64,000 nucleotides of DNA from an uncultured Alphaproteobacteria bacterium. GTDB taxonomy: Bacteria; Pseudomonadota; Alphaproteobacteria; HIMB59; GCA-002718135. The position numbers and the translations under genes were made by a program. Positions 35,921-44,246 of the stretch are shown here, piece after piece. The notes beneath the pieces were generated by a model, which saw nothing but the letters and a program-made list of their open reading frames with translations, searched no databases and was not told the DNA's origin. The stretch is taken from NCBI GenBank assembly GCA_902628645.1, contig CACONS010000004.1, positions 17,301 to 81,300 of the forward strand, read 5' to 3'. Every line of letters begins with the position of its first letter. Within the stretch, counting starts at the first letter, position 1.

Positions 35921-37485
35921 AAAAATTTTCCTCCTTACTTCACAATTTGATTCTAACACCAAGTCGAAATACTAAAATTAAATTACTACAAGATTATTTC
36001 AAAACACTAGATACTAACCGCGCGTATGCGCTTGCAATTTTATCTGATCAACTTTCATTTCAATTTATTAAAGCATCCAAACTTAGAGAGCTTGTATATA
36101 AACAAGTGGATCAACATTTATTTGATTTTTCTTATGACTATGTTGGGGATTTAGCAGAAACAATATCATTGATTTGGCCTACAAAAAAAGAGGGTAAACA
36201 ACAAAATTTATCTACTTTAATAGAAAATATCAAAAAAATTAAAAAGTCTGACATCAATAAAGAGTTTAGTACAATTTTGAGTGAGTTATCAAATAATGAA
36301 CGATGGACATTGATTAAGATTTGTACGGGTGGATTGAGAATTGGGGTTTCTGAGAGATTAGTAAAAACTGCCTTAGCTGACCTGTATAATAAATCTTTAA
36401 ATGAGATTGAAGAAATTTGGCATGGTCTGGAATTTCCATATAAAAATTTATTTCAATGGTTAAAAAATGAAACATCAAAACCAAAAATTGATTTTAAAAA
36501 ATTGTTTCATCCCATGATGCTGGCTAATCCTATTGATGAAGAAAAGGATTTTAAAAAATTAAATCCAAGTCACTTTCAGGCAGAATATAAATGGGATGGA
36601 ATTAGGGTTCAACTTATGATTTCATCTAAAAGTGTTTCTCTGTATTCAAGAACGGGTGATAATATATCATCTGCTTTCCCAGAAATAATTGAAACTACCG
36701 CAGGTGATGCTGTTATTGATGGCGAATTACTTGTAGGAAGAAAATTTAAACCGTCTGGCTTTAATGATTTACAACAAAGATTAAATAGAAAGAAAGCATC
36801 TAAAGATCTTCAAGAAAAATTTCCAATTTTCATTCGCGCTTACGATATTCTCTTTTATAAAGGAAAAGATCTTAGGAAATTTCCTCTATTTGAGAGAAGA
36901 AAATATTTAGAAAAATTTCAAAAAGAAAACAACAATAATCAAATTGATTTATCTTCGATAATAAAATTCAAAACATGGCAAGAGTTAATAAAATATAAAA
37001 ATAATTTTCATGATGATTTAAATGAAGGAGTCATGATTAAGCTTAAAAATAGTGAATATCTTCCAGGGAGAAAAAGGGGGTATTGGTATAAATGGAAAAA
37101 AAATCCAAAACTAGTTGATGCTATTTTAATGTACGCTCAACGAGGACATGGTAAAAGATCATCTTATTATTCAGATTTTACATTTGGCGTTTGGAAAGAA
37201 AATGAACTTGTTCCGATAGGAAAAGCTTATTCTGGTTACACTGACAAAGAGCTTTTAGTTTTAGATAAATTTATAAGAAATAATACTATAAATAAATTTG
37301 GCCCTGTAAGAGAGGTAAAAAAAGAAATTATATTAGAGGTAGCTTTTGATGATGTATTTCCAAGTACTAGGCACAAATCAGGAGTAGCGATGAGATTCCC
37401 AAGAATACACCGTATTCGGTGGGATAAACCAGTTAAAGAGGTATTAACTATTAACGAGTTTAAAAAAGAATTTAAGCTGAGTTAA
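35917..37485 (+). CDS. Ligase-associated ATP-dependent DNA ligase
   Basis: ATP-dependent DNA ligase of 522 aa, of the bacterial group found with the Lhr-like helicase, MBL exonuclease and PdeM (annotated in other genomes as cisplatin damage response ligase). An N-terminal alpha-helical DNA-binding domain precedes the adenylation domain. The adenylated Lys225 lies in EYKWDGIRVQLM (motif I), followed by YSRTGDNISSAFPEI (Ia), DGELLVG (III), EGVMIKLKNSEYLPGRK (IV) and YWYKWKKNP (V). The OB domain ends the protein with MRFPRIHRIRWDKP. Seals nicks in repair, in addition to the essential NAD-dependent LigA not seen here. Confidence 0.94.
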   Translation: MKKFSSLLHNLILTPSRNTKIKLLQDYFKTLDTNRAYALAILSDQLSFQFIKASKLRELVYKQVDQHLFDFSYDYVGDLAETISLIWPTKKEGKQQNLSTLIENIKKIKKSDINKEFSTILSELSNNERWTLIKICTGGLRIGVSERLVKTALADLYNKSLNEIEEIWHGLEFPYKNLFQWLKNETSKPKIDFKKLFHPMMLANPIDEEKDFKKLNPSHFQAEYKWDGIRVQLMISSKSVSLYSRTGDNISSAFPEIIETTAGDAVIDGELLVGRKFKPSGFNDLQQRLNRKKASKDLQEKFPIFIRAYDILFYKGKDLRKFPLFERRKYLEKFQKENNNNQIDLSSIIKFKTWQELIKYKNNFHDDLNEGVMIKLKNSEYLPGRKRGYWYKWKKNPKLVDAILMYAQRGHGKRSSYYSDFTFGVWKENELVPIGKAYSGYTDKELLVLDKFIRNNTINKFGPVREVKKEIILEVAFDDVFPSTRHKSGVAMRFPRIHRIRWDKPVKEVLTINEFKKEFKLS

Positions 37486-37541
37486 AAAGGCATTATCAAA
37501 ATATTGAATTAAATAATAAATATAGTAAAAAAATAAATAAC

Positions 37542-38528
37542 ATGATTAAAGAAGAAAATTTTGGATTTAGAGATAAAAGAGGTCACTTCGTACCAAAAGA
37601 AGCGGCTGATAAAAATCCTATCTGGATACTTCCTTTTAACTTCAAAAAAATTTTAGATTGGTTCATCTTTTCATATATTTTTTCTTGGAATCTTGTTTAT
37701 CTAGCTGTTGCTTTTATTGCTTACTATTTTTTTACTCCAGCCCTTTCAGAAATGAAGAATCTTTCTCCCGGCTGGATTTCGGAAATTTTAATAAGGAATT
37801 ATGTTATAGGCACAATTTTTTTTAGCTTGATACATATTCCTCTTTACGTAAAAAAGTCTCAAGGAATTAAATTTAAATTTAATCCAAATTGGCCAGAAAA
37901 AATTCAAAAAATGTTTACATTTAATAAACAAATATTTGATAATTTGTTTTGGAGTTTATTTTGGGGAGTTCCTATTTGGACTGCTTACGAGGTTTTATCT
38001 TTTTGGTTTTATGCCTCTGGTTTAGTGCCATTTATTCAATTTAGTGAAGCGCCAATTTATTTCTTTATTATTCTTTTATTAATTCCAGCATTTAGAGATG
38101 CTCACTTTTATTTAATTCACAGATTTTTGCATTTTAAATTTATGTACAAAATTGCTCACTCAGTACATCATCGAAATATCAATCCTGGACCTTGGTCTAG
38201 TTTATCAATGCACCCTATTGAACACTTGCTCTACTTTTCTGGGGTTATAGTTCATTGGATTATTCTCTCTCATCCATTGCATTCTACGTACCATTTATTC
38301 CATGCAGGGCTTGGATCTGCAAACGGTCACATAGGTTTTAAGCAAATGATGATTAATGATAAAAAAGCAATAGACCTAAGTAATTATAATCATTATCTTC
38401 ACCATAAATATTTTGAAGTAAATTATGGAAATCTCATGATTCCCTTCGATCAATGGTTTGGAACTTACCATGATGGATCTAAAGAAATGCATGAAAAAAT
38501 GCGAAAAAGAATGAATATTAAAAAATAA
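37542..38528 (+). CDS. Sterol desaturase / fatty acid hydroxylase family membrane protein
   Basis: Membrane di-iron enzyme of 328 aa with the three His clusters of the FA-hydroxylase superfamily: HFYLIHRFLH, HSVHHRNINPGPW, and NHYLHHKYFEVNYGN, plus a conserved HPIEHLLYFSG. Several transmembrane segments lie in the first 190 residues. Substrate is probably a lipid (hydroxylation or desaturation), not further defined. It stands alone, 57 nt after the ligase gene and 142 nt before the ABC importer. Confidence 0.85.
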   Translation: MIKEENFGFRDKRGHFVPKEAADKNPIWILPFNFKKILDWFIFSYIFSWNLVYLAVAFIAYYFFTPALSEMKNLSPGWISEILIRNYVIGTIFFSLIHIPLYVKKSQGIKFKFNPNWPEKIQKMFTFNKQIFDNLFWSLFWGVPIWTAYEVLSFWFYASGLVPFIQFSEAPIYFFIILLLIPAFRDAHFYLIHRFLHFKFMYKIAHSVHHRNINPGPWSSLSMHPIEHLLYFSGVIVHWIILSHPLHSTYHLFHAGLGSANGHIGFKQMMINDKKAIDLSNYNHYLHHKYFEVNYGNLMIPFDQWFGTYHDGSKEMHEKMRKRMNIKK

Positions 38529-38594
38529 TATTATCCAATAATTTCAATAAGTTAATAATAATAAAATTAAGTAAATTTTTACTTATTTTATGCC

Positions 38595-38623
38595 TTGTCT
38601 ATATCTTTACATTATGTTTATAT
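38595..38623 (+). promoter_or_regulatory. Candidate sigma70 promoter of the ABC importer
   Basis: Upstream of the binding-protein gene, ttgtct (38595-38600) and ttatat (38618-38623) stand 17 bp apart. Such matches are frequent in AT-rich DNA, so this is weak. It is the only intergenic space above 100 nt before the cluster. Confidence 0.3.
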
Positions 38624-38660
38624 GCCAAATATATGCTAGCTAATAGCGTATTTTATAAAA

Positions 38661-38666
38661 GGGAGG
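38661..38666 (+). promoter_or_regulatory. Strong Shine-Dalgarno of the binding-protein gene
   Basis: gggagg ends 4 nt before the ATG at 38671. Most genes in the window lack a clear Shine-Dalgarno, so this marks high expression and fixes the start of the permuted binding protein. Confidence 0.8.
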
Positions 38667-38670
38667 AAAA

Positions 38671-40278
38671 ATGAAAAAACTATATGTGGTTATAGTTGCA
38701 GTGTTAGCTCATCTGATGTTCATTTCATCAGCTTCAGCTCAACCTACAAACAGTAACCAATTATCCGATCCTCGTGTTAGACAAGCTTTATGTATGGCTA
38801 TCGACATGAAAACAATCGGTGAAACCTTATTTGAAGATCAAATTATAATGGCGGATAGTTTATTGCCAAATGGTCCAATGAAGTCTCCAAATCTACCTGA
38901 CCTCAGTTACAATCCTGAAAAGGCTCGTCAACTGTTAGCAGAAGCAAATTGGGACTCAAATAGAGAACTTGATATGGTTTTCTATTATGGAGATCAGCTG
39001 ACTGCTGACTTCATGGCAGCAATTCAAGCATACTTTGCTGATGTTGGGGTAAAAATGTCTTACCGTCTATTACAAGGTGATGTTGGTGCACAACTTAACT
39101 CAGTTCCTGAGGATGGTGTGAACGGACCAGCTGCTGTTGACTATGACTTAGGTTATGGTGCGCGTGCAGCAATTGCTATGCAAGAGTATTACAATACTTT
39201 TAAAACAGGTCTAAACCCACAAACTCCTGGTGATCCAAAAATGGATGCACTAATTGAAAAAATCAATTCAAGTGCAGATCCAGAAGTTCTAAAACCTGCT
39301 TTCTTTGAGATACAAGAATATCAAATGGAAAAAGTTAACATTTGTCCATTATACTATCAAAAATTATTCATCTATGAGAGTAATAAAGTTGATAGAAATG
39401 GTGGTGCATATGGTAACGCTCAGTATAACTATAACTGGGGAATTACTGATTGGAACGTAAGTGGTGGTACTTTACAAACTAACACTGGTCCAGTTGAATT
39501 CTTTGAACAACCTTGGTACAACCTTGGTTTATGGATACACAACAAAGTTGTATTCGATAGACTATTAGTTGCTGATGGTGCGTTACAACCAGTTGGATGT
39601 TCAGCTTGTGAAAGCTATGAATTAGCTGCTGATGGTTTAAGTTTAACATTTAAACTAAAAGATGGTCTTACTTTCCATGATGGAAACGATGTGACTGTTG
39701 AGGATGTGGCATGGAGTATTCGTACTGCTATGAAAGCGCCTCAAATGCACGCTCTAATTGGAAACACAGTTGGATCAATCAAAGGTGCTGACGCATTTAA
39801 AGATGGCTCAACTGATGATGTTTCTGGTATTAAATACAATATTGCAGATAGAGTTATTTCGTTAGAATTAACAAAAATTGATCCTAACATCTTAACTACG
39901 TTCACTCAATTTGCTATTTTACCTAAGCACTTATTAGGTGATGTTGATCCTTTGAAATTCCAACAAAGTGATTTCTGGCAAATGCCAATAGGATCTGGAG
40001 CATTCAAAATTACTGAAGTTAAAATGAACGACTTTGCGAAGTTCGAACCTTTTGACGGCTATCATGGCGGTAAAGCTGGTTTTGATATCATTGCTTACCC
40101 AAGTTATGATGGTGATGGTAACTTAATTAAAAATGCTGCTGCAGGAAAAATGGACTACGGATTTACTAAAAACGTAGCCGATGTTGCTGCACTAGATGCT
40201 ATGGACAACATGGGAACTAAAGCTGTTGATATCCCTTATACTCGTATGATGTGGATTATGCAGTATCCAAAACCATAG
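38671..40278 (+). CDS. Circularly permuted family-5 ABC solute-binding protein
   Basis: Periplasmic binding protein of 535 aa for the Dpp/Opp-type importer encoded next. A signal peptide (residues 1-23, ending FISSASA) is followed at once by what is normally the C-terminal half: DPRVRQALCMAIDMKTIG (residues 33-50), SYNPEKARQLLAEANW and FEIQEYQMEKVNICPLYYQK, ending at about GITDW (residue 261). A short linker leads to the normal N-terminal half: YNLGLWIHNKVVFDRLL, DGLSLTFKLKDGLTFHDG, ILPKHLLGDVDP, MPIGSGAFKI, ending WIMQYPKP. All expected parts are present once but in reversed order, and total length fits the family. Strong Shine-Dalgarno and a terminator after the stop support a real, highly expressed gene. 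Neighbouring nan genes suggest a sialic acid ligand. Confidence 0.88.
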   Translation: MKKLYVVIVAVLAHLMFISSASAQPTNSNQLSDPRVRQALCMAIDMKTIGETLFEDQIIMADSLLPNGPMKSPNLPDLSYNPEKARQLLAEANWDSNRELDMVFYYGDQLTADFMAAIQAYFADVGVKMSYRLLQGDVGAQLNSVPEDGVNGPAAVDYDLGYGARAAIAMQEYYNTFKTGLNPQTPGDPKMDALIEKINSSADPEVLKPAFFEIQEYQMEKVNICPLYYQKLFIYESNKVDRNGGAYGNAQYNYNWGITDWNVSGGTLQTNTGPVEFFEQPWYNLGLWIHNKVVFDRLLVADGALQPVGCSACESYELAADGLSLTFKLKDGLTFHDGNDVTVEDVAWSIRTAMKAPQMHALIGNTVGSIKGADAFKDGSTDDVSGIKYNIADRVISLELTKIDPNILTTFTQFAILPKHLLGDVDPLKFQQSDFWQMPIGSGAFKITEVKMNDFAKFEPFDGYHGGKAGFDIIAYPSYDGDGNLIKNAAAGKMDYGFTKNVADVAALDAMDNMGTKAVDIPYTRMMWIMQYPKP

Positions 40279-40292
40279 TTAATTTTATCATT

Positions 40293-40326
40293 AAAGCTGA
40301 GGCTTATGCCTCAGCTTTCTTTTTTT
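40293..40326 (+). terminator. Strong hairpin between binding protein and permease genes
   Basis: Eleven-bp perfect stem (arms 40293-40303 and 40308-40318, aaagctgaggc / gcctcagcttt) with a ttat loop and a T-run. Placed between the binding protein and the permeases, it probably limits read-through so that binding protein is made in excess, and may also protect the 3' end of its mRNA. Confidence 0.9.
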
Positions 40327-40347
40327 AATTAATAACGGAAAGTAATA

Positions 40348-41313
40348 GTGACAACTTATATCTTACAACGCTTATTTATTTTCTTTCCAATGCTGCTTGT
40401 CATAAGCTTTCTTGTTTACTCTGGATTAGAATTATCACCTGGTGATGCTGTTTCACATATGATCAGTCCTGAACTTGCTTCAACAATTACTGCGGAACAA
40501 CTAGATGCAATGCGTGAAGCGTATGGGCTAAATCAAAGTTTTATTACAAGATATTGGATTTGGTTAACAAGCATGGTGCAAGGAGATATGGGTTACTCTA
40601 TGGCTGGAGGTGTTGCAATTTCTGAAATCATGGCAAAAACAGTTCCTGCAACATTAGAGTTATCAATGGTTGCACTTTTTTTTTCAACTATTTTAGGATG
40701 TTCTTTAGGAGTTATTAGTGCTCTAAAAAGAGGTTCTGGAACTGATAATTCACTTACAGTTGCTGGAATGGCCGGTGTATCAATTCCTGAATTTTTTTTT
40801 GGACTAGTCGCTATTCTTTTATTTGCCATAGAATTAAAATGGCTTCCTGTTGGAGGTAGATTACTACCGCATTATGAAACACTTTGGGATAGAATTCCAA
40901 ACATAGTTCTCCCTTCTTTAGTTTTAGCATTAATGATGACAGCTGGAGCTATGCGTTATGCTCGTTCATCAATGCTAGATGTTCTTGCAAGAGAATTTAT
41001 TACAACAGCTAGATCAAAAGGTATGCCTGAATGGAGAGTGAATATACTACATGGATTTAGAGTAGCATTAACACCAGTTGTAGTTCTAATTGGCTTTCGT
41101 TTACCTTTACTTATTGGTGGATCAACTATTATTGAGCAGGTTTATCAGTGGCCTGGAATAGGAAGTATGTTTATTCGATCTGTTCGAGCATCAGATTATC
41201 CATTAGTTATGACAATATCATTAATGTATGTATTTGTTGTTCTTACAGCAAGTTTAGTTATTGATGTGTTAACTGCTTTGATCGATCCAAGGGTTAGATT
41301 GGGTAAAGAATAA
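40348..41313 (+). CDS. DppB-like ABC importer permease
   Basis: First membrane subunit of a peptide/nickel-type (Dpp/Opp) ABC importer, 321 aa, six transmembrane helices. The N-terminal MTTYILQRLFIFFPMLLVIS and GLNQSFITRYWIWL, and the EAA-loop region ARSSMLDVLAREFITTARSKG are typical of DppB. The C-terminus has QVYQWPGIGSMFIRS. Start is GTG at 40348, preceded by ggaaag. It overlaps the second permease by 1 nt. The downstream nan genes suggest sialic acid transport like SatABCD of Haemophilus ducreyi. Confidence 0.93.
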   Translation: MTTYILQRLFIFFPMLLVISFLVYSGLELSPGDAVSHMISPELASTITAEQLDAMREAYGLNQSFITRYWIWLTSMVQGDMGYSMAGGVAISEIMAKTVPATLELSMVALFFSTILGCSLGVISALKRGSGTDNSLTVAGMAGVSIPEFFFGLVAILLFAIELKWLPVGGRLLPHYETLWDRIPNIVLPSLVLALMMTAGAMRYARSSMLDVLAREFITTARSKGMPEWRVNILHGFRVALTPVVVLIGFRLPLLIGGSTIIEQVYQWPGIGSMFIRSVRASDYPLVMTISLMYVFVVLTASLVIDVLTALIDPRVRLGKE

Positions 41314-42227
41314 TGGCAAAATCATCTTTAGATAAAAAGTTTGATCAAATAAGAAAACGTGAGGAAGAAAAAACATTTTCTACAAAAAAAAGAAGCAGGA
41401 TAGTTAGTAAATTTTTAAACAATCGGTTGGCAGTAATAGGTCTTATTATTTTTACTATAATTATTTTAGCCTCAATTTTTGCACCACTGCTATCTCCATA
41501 TGATCCAATGCGAGTAGATTTACGTTCTATGAGGCAACCACCATCATTTGCTCACTGGTTTGGTACAGATAGTACAGGGAGAGATGTGTTTACCAGGGTC
41601 TTGTTTGGAGGCAGAGTTTCAATATTTATTGGCTTAGGAAGTGCTATTCTTTCAGCTGTAGTAGGAATAGCCGTTGGTTGTTATGCGGGATATAAAGGTG
41701 GTTGGATTGACGTTATCGCTCTCAGAATTTCTGAAATATTTATGTCGTTTCCTCAAATTATTTTAGTTTTACTACTCGTATCTATAACTGGACAAAGTTT
41801 ATTTAATCTTATGGCTATTTTTATTCTTACTGGATGGGGCGGTATGTATAGGCTTGCTAGAGCAAGAATGCTGTCTTTACGAGAAGAAGAATATGTTCAA
41901 GCACTAAGGAGTTTTGGCTTATCAACTTTTACCATATGTTACAAACATATGCTGCCAAATGCGTTAAGCCCCATAATGGTTAACATTACCCTTTCAACAG
42001 CAATGTTTATTTTAACAGAGGCTGGTTTAAGTTTTCTTGGTTTAGGAGTACCACTAAATATTCCAACTTGGGGAAATATTTTAAATGTTGCTCAAGATAT
42101 TTTAGTTTTACAAAATTATTGGTGGATGTGGGGTCCAGTTGGTATTGTAATTTCAGTTTTTGTTCTTTGTGTTAATTTTATAGGGGATGGTCTAAGAGAT
42201 TCAACAGATCCATCTCAGCAAGGTTAG
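41313..42227 (+). CDS. DppC-like ABC importer permease
   Basis: Second membrane subunit, 304 aa, with the OppC_N segment (FLNNRLAVIGLIIFTIIILA), SPYDPMRVDLRSMRQPPSF, FGTDSTGRDVFTRVLFGGR, and the EAA loop LARARMLSLREEEYVQALRS. C-terminal LSFLGLGVPLNIPTWGNIL is diagnostic of the DppC/OppC family. About six transmembrane helices with a charged cytoplasmic N-terminus. It pairs with the DppB-like protein to form the channel. Confidence 0.93.
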   Translation: MAKSSLDKKFDQIRKREEEKTFSTKKRSRIVSKFLNNRLAVIGLIIFTIIILASIFAPLLSPYDPMRVDLRSMRQPPSFAHWFGTDSTGRDVFTRVLFGGRVSIFIGLGSAILSAVVGIAVGCYAGYKGGWIDVIALRISEIFMSFPQIILVLLLVSITGQSLFNLMAIFILTGWGGMYRLARARMLSLREEEYVQALRSFGLSTFTICYKHMLPNALSPIMVNITLSTAMFILTEAGLSFLGLGVPLNIPTWGNILNVAQDILVLQNYWWMWGPVGIVISVFVLCVNFIGDGLRDSTDPSQQG

Positions 42228-42229
42228 TT

Positions 42230-43267
42230 ATGGAAAGCAAAGATAATATTGCCTTATCGGTAAGAGATCTAAAAACTTTTTTTTATACTAACAATAGATG
42301 TAATAAAGCTGTTAATGGCGTTTCATTCGATGTCGAAAAGGGTAAAACACTATGTATTGTAGGTGAAAGTGGATGCGGTAAGAGTGTTACTGCTGCAACA
42401 ATTATGCAACTACTTCCAACGTTATCAAGAATTGAGGAAGGGGAAATTAAATTTCGTAAAAATGACGAAATCATCAACATTGAAAAATTAGAAAAAAATG
42501 GAAAGGAAATGAGAGAAATAAGGGGATCAGATATTGCTATGATTTTTCAGGATCCAATGACTGCTCTTAACCCAGTTTATACAGTTGGTTTCCAAATTAG
42601 TGAGAATCTAAAATATCATACTAATCTTAATCGAAAACAAATAAGAGAAAAATGTATTTCTCTTTTAAGTGATATGGGAATCCCTCTTCCTGAAAAAAGA
42701 GTTGACGAGTATCCCCATAGTTATTCGGGTGGAATGAGACAAAGAGCTATGATTGCCATGGCAATGGCGTGTAACCCAAAAATATTAATAGCAGATGAAC
42801 CAACAACAGCTCTTGACGTAACAATTCAAGCACAAATTTTTGAGTTAATGGATAAATTAAAAAAAGAAAATGATACTGCCATTATTCTTATTACGCATGA
42901 CATGGGTGTTGTTGCAGAGTTAGCTGATAATGTTGCTGTGATGTACATGGGAAATATTGTTGAGGCAGGTACAGCTGATGATGTTTTAAGAAGACCAACA
43001 CACCCTTATACAAAAGCACTATTAGAATCAGTTCCAGTACTTGGCAGAGGTAAAAACCAGGATATTAATCCTATTAAAGGATCTACACCAGATCCGTATA
43101 ATCGTCCAATTGGATGTCAATTTGCACCTAGATGTAATTGGCAAACTGAAAGTTGCGATATCATGCCAGAAATTAGTCAAATAAATGAAACCCATCAGGT
43201 ACGATGTCATAAATATGAACAATTTTTTGAGAAATATAATGAAAAAAGAAATTCTAAAATTACGTGA
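42230..43267 (+). CDS. DppD-like ABC importer ATPase
   Basis: Nucleotide-binding subunit of 345 aa. Walker A GESGCGKSVTAA, Q-loop MIFQDPMTALNP, signature YSGGMRQRAMIAMAMA, Walker B ILIADEPTTALDV, switch His in ILITHDMGVVAE. The C-terminal oligopeptide/dipeptide transporter extension is present (HPYTKALLESVP and GCQFAPRCNWQTESC), with Cys residues that in some DppD proteins hold a 4Fe-4S cluster. It starts 2 nt after the permease stop. Confidence 0.94.
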   Translation: MESKDNIALSVRDLKTFFYTNNRCNKAVNGVSFDVEKGKTLCIVGESGCGKSVTAATIMQLLPTLSRIEEGEIKFRKNDEIINIEKLEKNGKEMREIRGSDIAMIFQDPMTALNPVYTVGFQISENLKYHTNLNRKQIREKCISLLSDMGIPLPEKRVDEYPHSYSGGMRQRAMIAMAMACNPKILIADEPTTALDVTIQAQIFELMDKLKKENDTAIILITHDMGVVAELADNVAVMYMGNIVEAGTADDVLRRPTHPYTKALLESVPVLGRGKNQDINPIKGSTPDPYNRPIGCQFAPRCNWQTESCDIMPEISQINETHQVRCHKYEQFFEKYNEKRNSKIT

Positions 43268-44246
43268 TGTAAAAGTACACTTTCCTATTCAGGCAGGTGT
43301 CTTTAATCGTGTGGTAGGCCATGTTCTAGCTGTGGATGGTGTAGATTTAGATATTTTTAGAGGAGAAGTTTTAGGTTTAGCAGGTGAAAGTGGTTGTGGT
43401 AAGACTACTTTAGGAAAAGCAATTCTTCGTTTGGTAGAGCCAACTGGAGGAGAAGTTAAATATATTTCGAAAAATGAAGAAGAAACTGAGATTACTTCTT
43501 TGGAAAAAAAAGAAATGGATCCTTTTAGAAAAAAACTGCAAATTGTTTTTCAAGATCCACATTCATCACTCAATCCCTCATTTACAATTTTTGGTTCACT
43601 TCAAGATCCTCTGAAAAAATTTGGTGTTAAATCAAAAGAAGAAAGAAGAAAAATTATAGGTGATCTTCTAGAAGCCGTTAATATGCGAAGGGAATATATG
43701 GATCGTTATCCGCATGAATTTTCAGGAGGACAAAGACAAAGAATTGGTATTGTAAGAGCACTATGTCTAGAGCCAGAACTAATTGTTTGTGACGAAGCTG
43801 TAAGCGCTTTAGATGTTTCTATTCAAGCACAAGTTCTAAAATTATTAATGCAATTAAAGAAAGAGAAAAATCTAACCTATTTATTCATAACACACGACTT
43901 AAGCGTTACAGAATATTTATGTGATAGAATTGCAGTAATGTATTTAGGAAGAATAGTTGAATTATGTGATTCCGAGGATCTCTATCAAAATACATTACAT
44001 CCATATTCTGAAGCTCTGATTTCAGCTATACCAGTTGCTGATCTTGATAAACAGACAAAAAGAATAGTTCTAGAAGGAGATGTGCCCAGTCCAGTTAATC
44101 CACCAAAAGGTTGTCCATTTCATCCAAGATGTCCAAAAGCAAAAGATATATGTAAAACAGATGTTCCTAAATTAAGAAAATACTCAACTAATGGTAAAGA
44201 ACATTATGCTTCGTGTCATTTAATTGATTTACCCGAAATAACCTAA
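43239..44246 (+). CDS. DppF-like ABC importer ATPase
   Basis: Second ATPase of the heterodimer. ATG 43239 gives 335 aa and a 29-nt overlap with the first ATPase; a more upstream ATG (43185) would give a poorly fitting 18-residue extension, so 43239 is chosen. Walker A GESGCGKTTLGKA, Q-loop IVFQDPHSSLNP, signature FSGGQRQRIGIVRAL, Walker B IVCDEAVSALDVS, and the C-terminal HPYSEALISAIPVAD and GCPFHPRCPKAKDIC. Completes a five-component Dpp-type importer followed without gap by the NanA-like gene. Confidence 0.94.
   Translation: MKKEILKLRDVKVHFPIQAGVFNRVVGHVLAVDGVDLDIFRGEVLGLAGESGCGKTTLGKAILRLVEPTGGEVKYISKNEEETEITSLEKKEMDPFRKKLQIVFQDPHSSLNPSFTIFGSLQDPLKKFGVKSKEERRKIIGDLLEAVNMRREYMDRYPHEFSGGQRQRIGIVRALCLEPELIVCDEAVSALDVSIQAQVLKLLMQLKKEKNLTYLFITHDLSVTEYLCDRIAVMYLGRIVELCDSEDLYQNTLHPYSEALISAIPVADLDKQTKRIVLEGDVPSPVNPPKGCPFHPRCPKAKDICKTDVPKLRKYSTNGKEHYASCHLIDLPEIT

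Noticed and set aside
38671..40278. Frameshifted, duplicated or truncated binding-protein gene
   Set aside because: One uninterrupted frame of normal length with each expected block once; only the order is changed. Assembly error remains to be excluded by reads.
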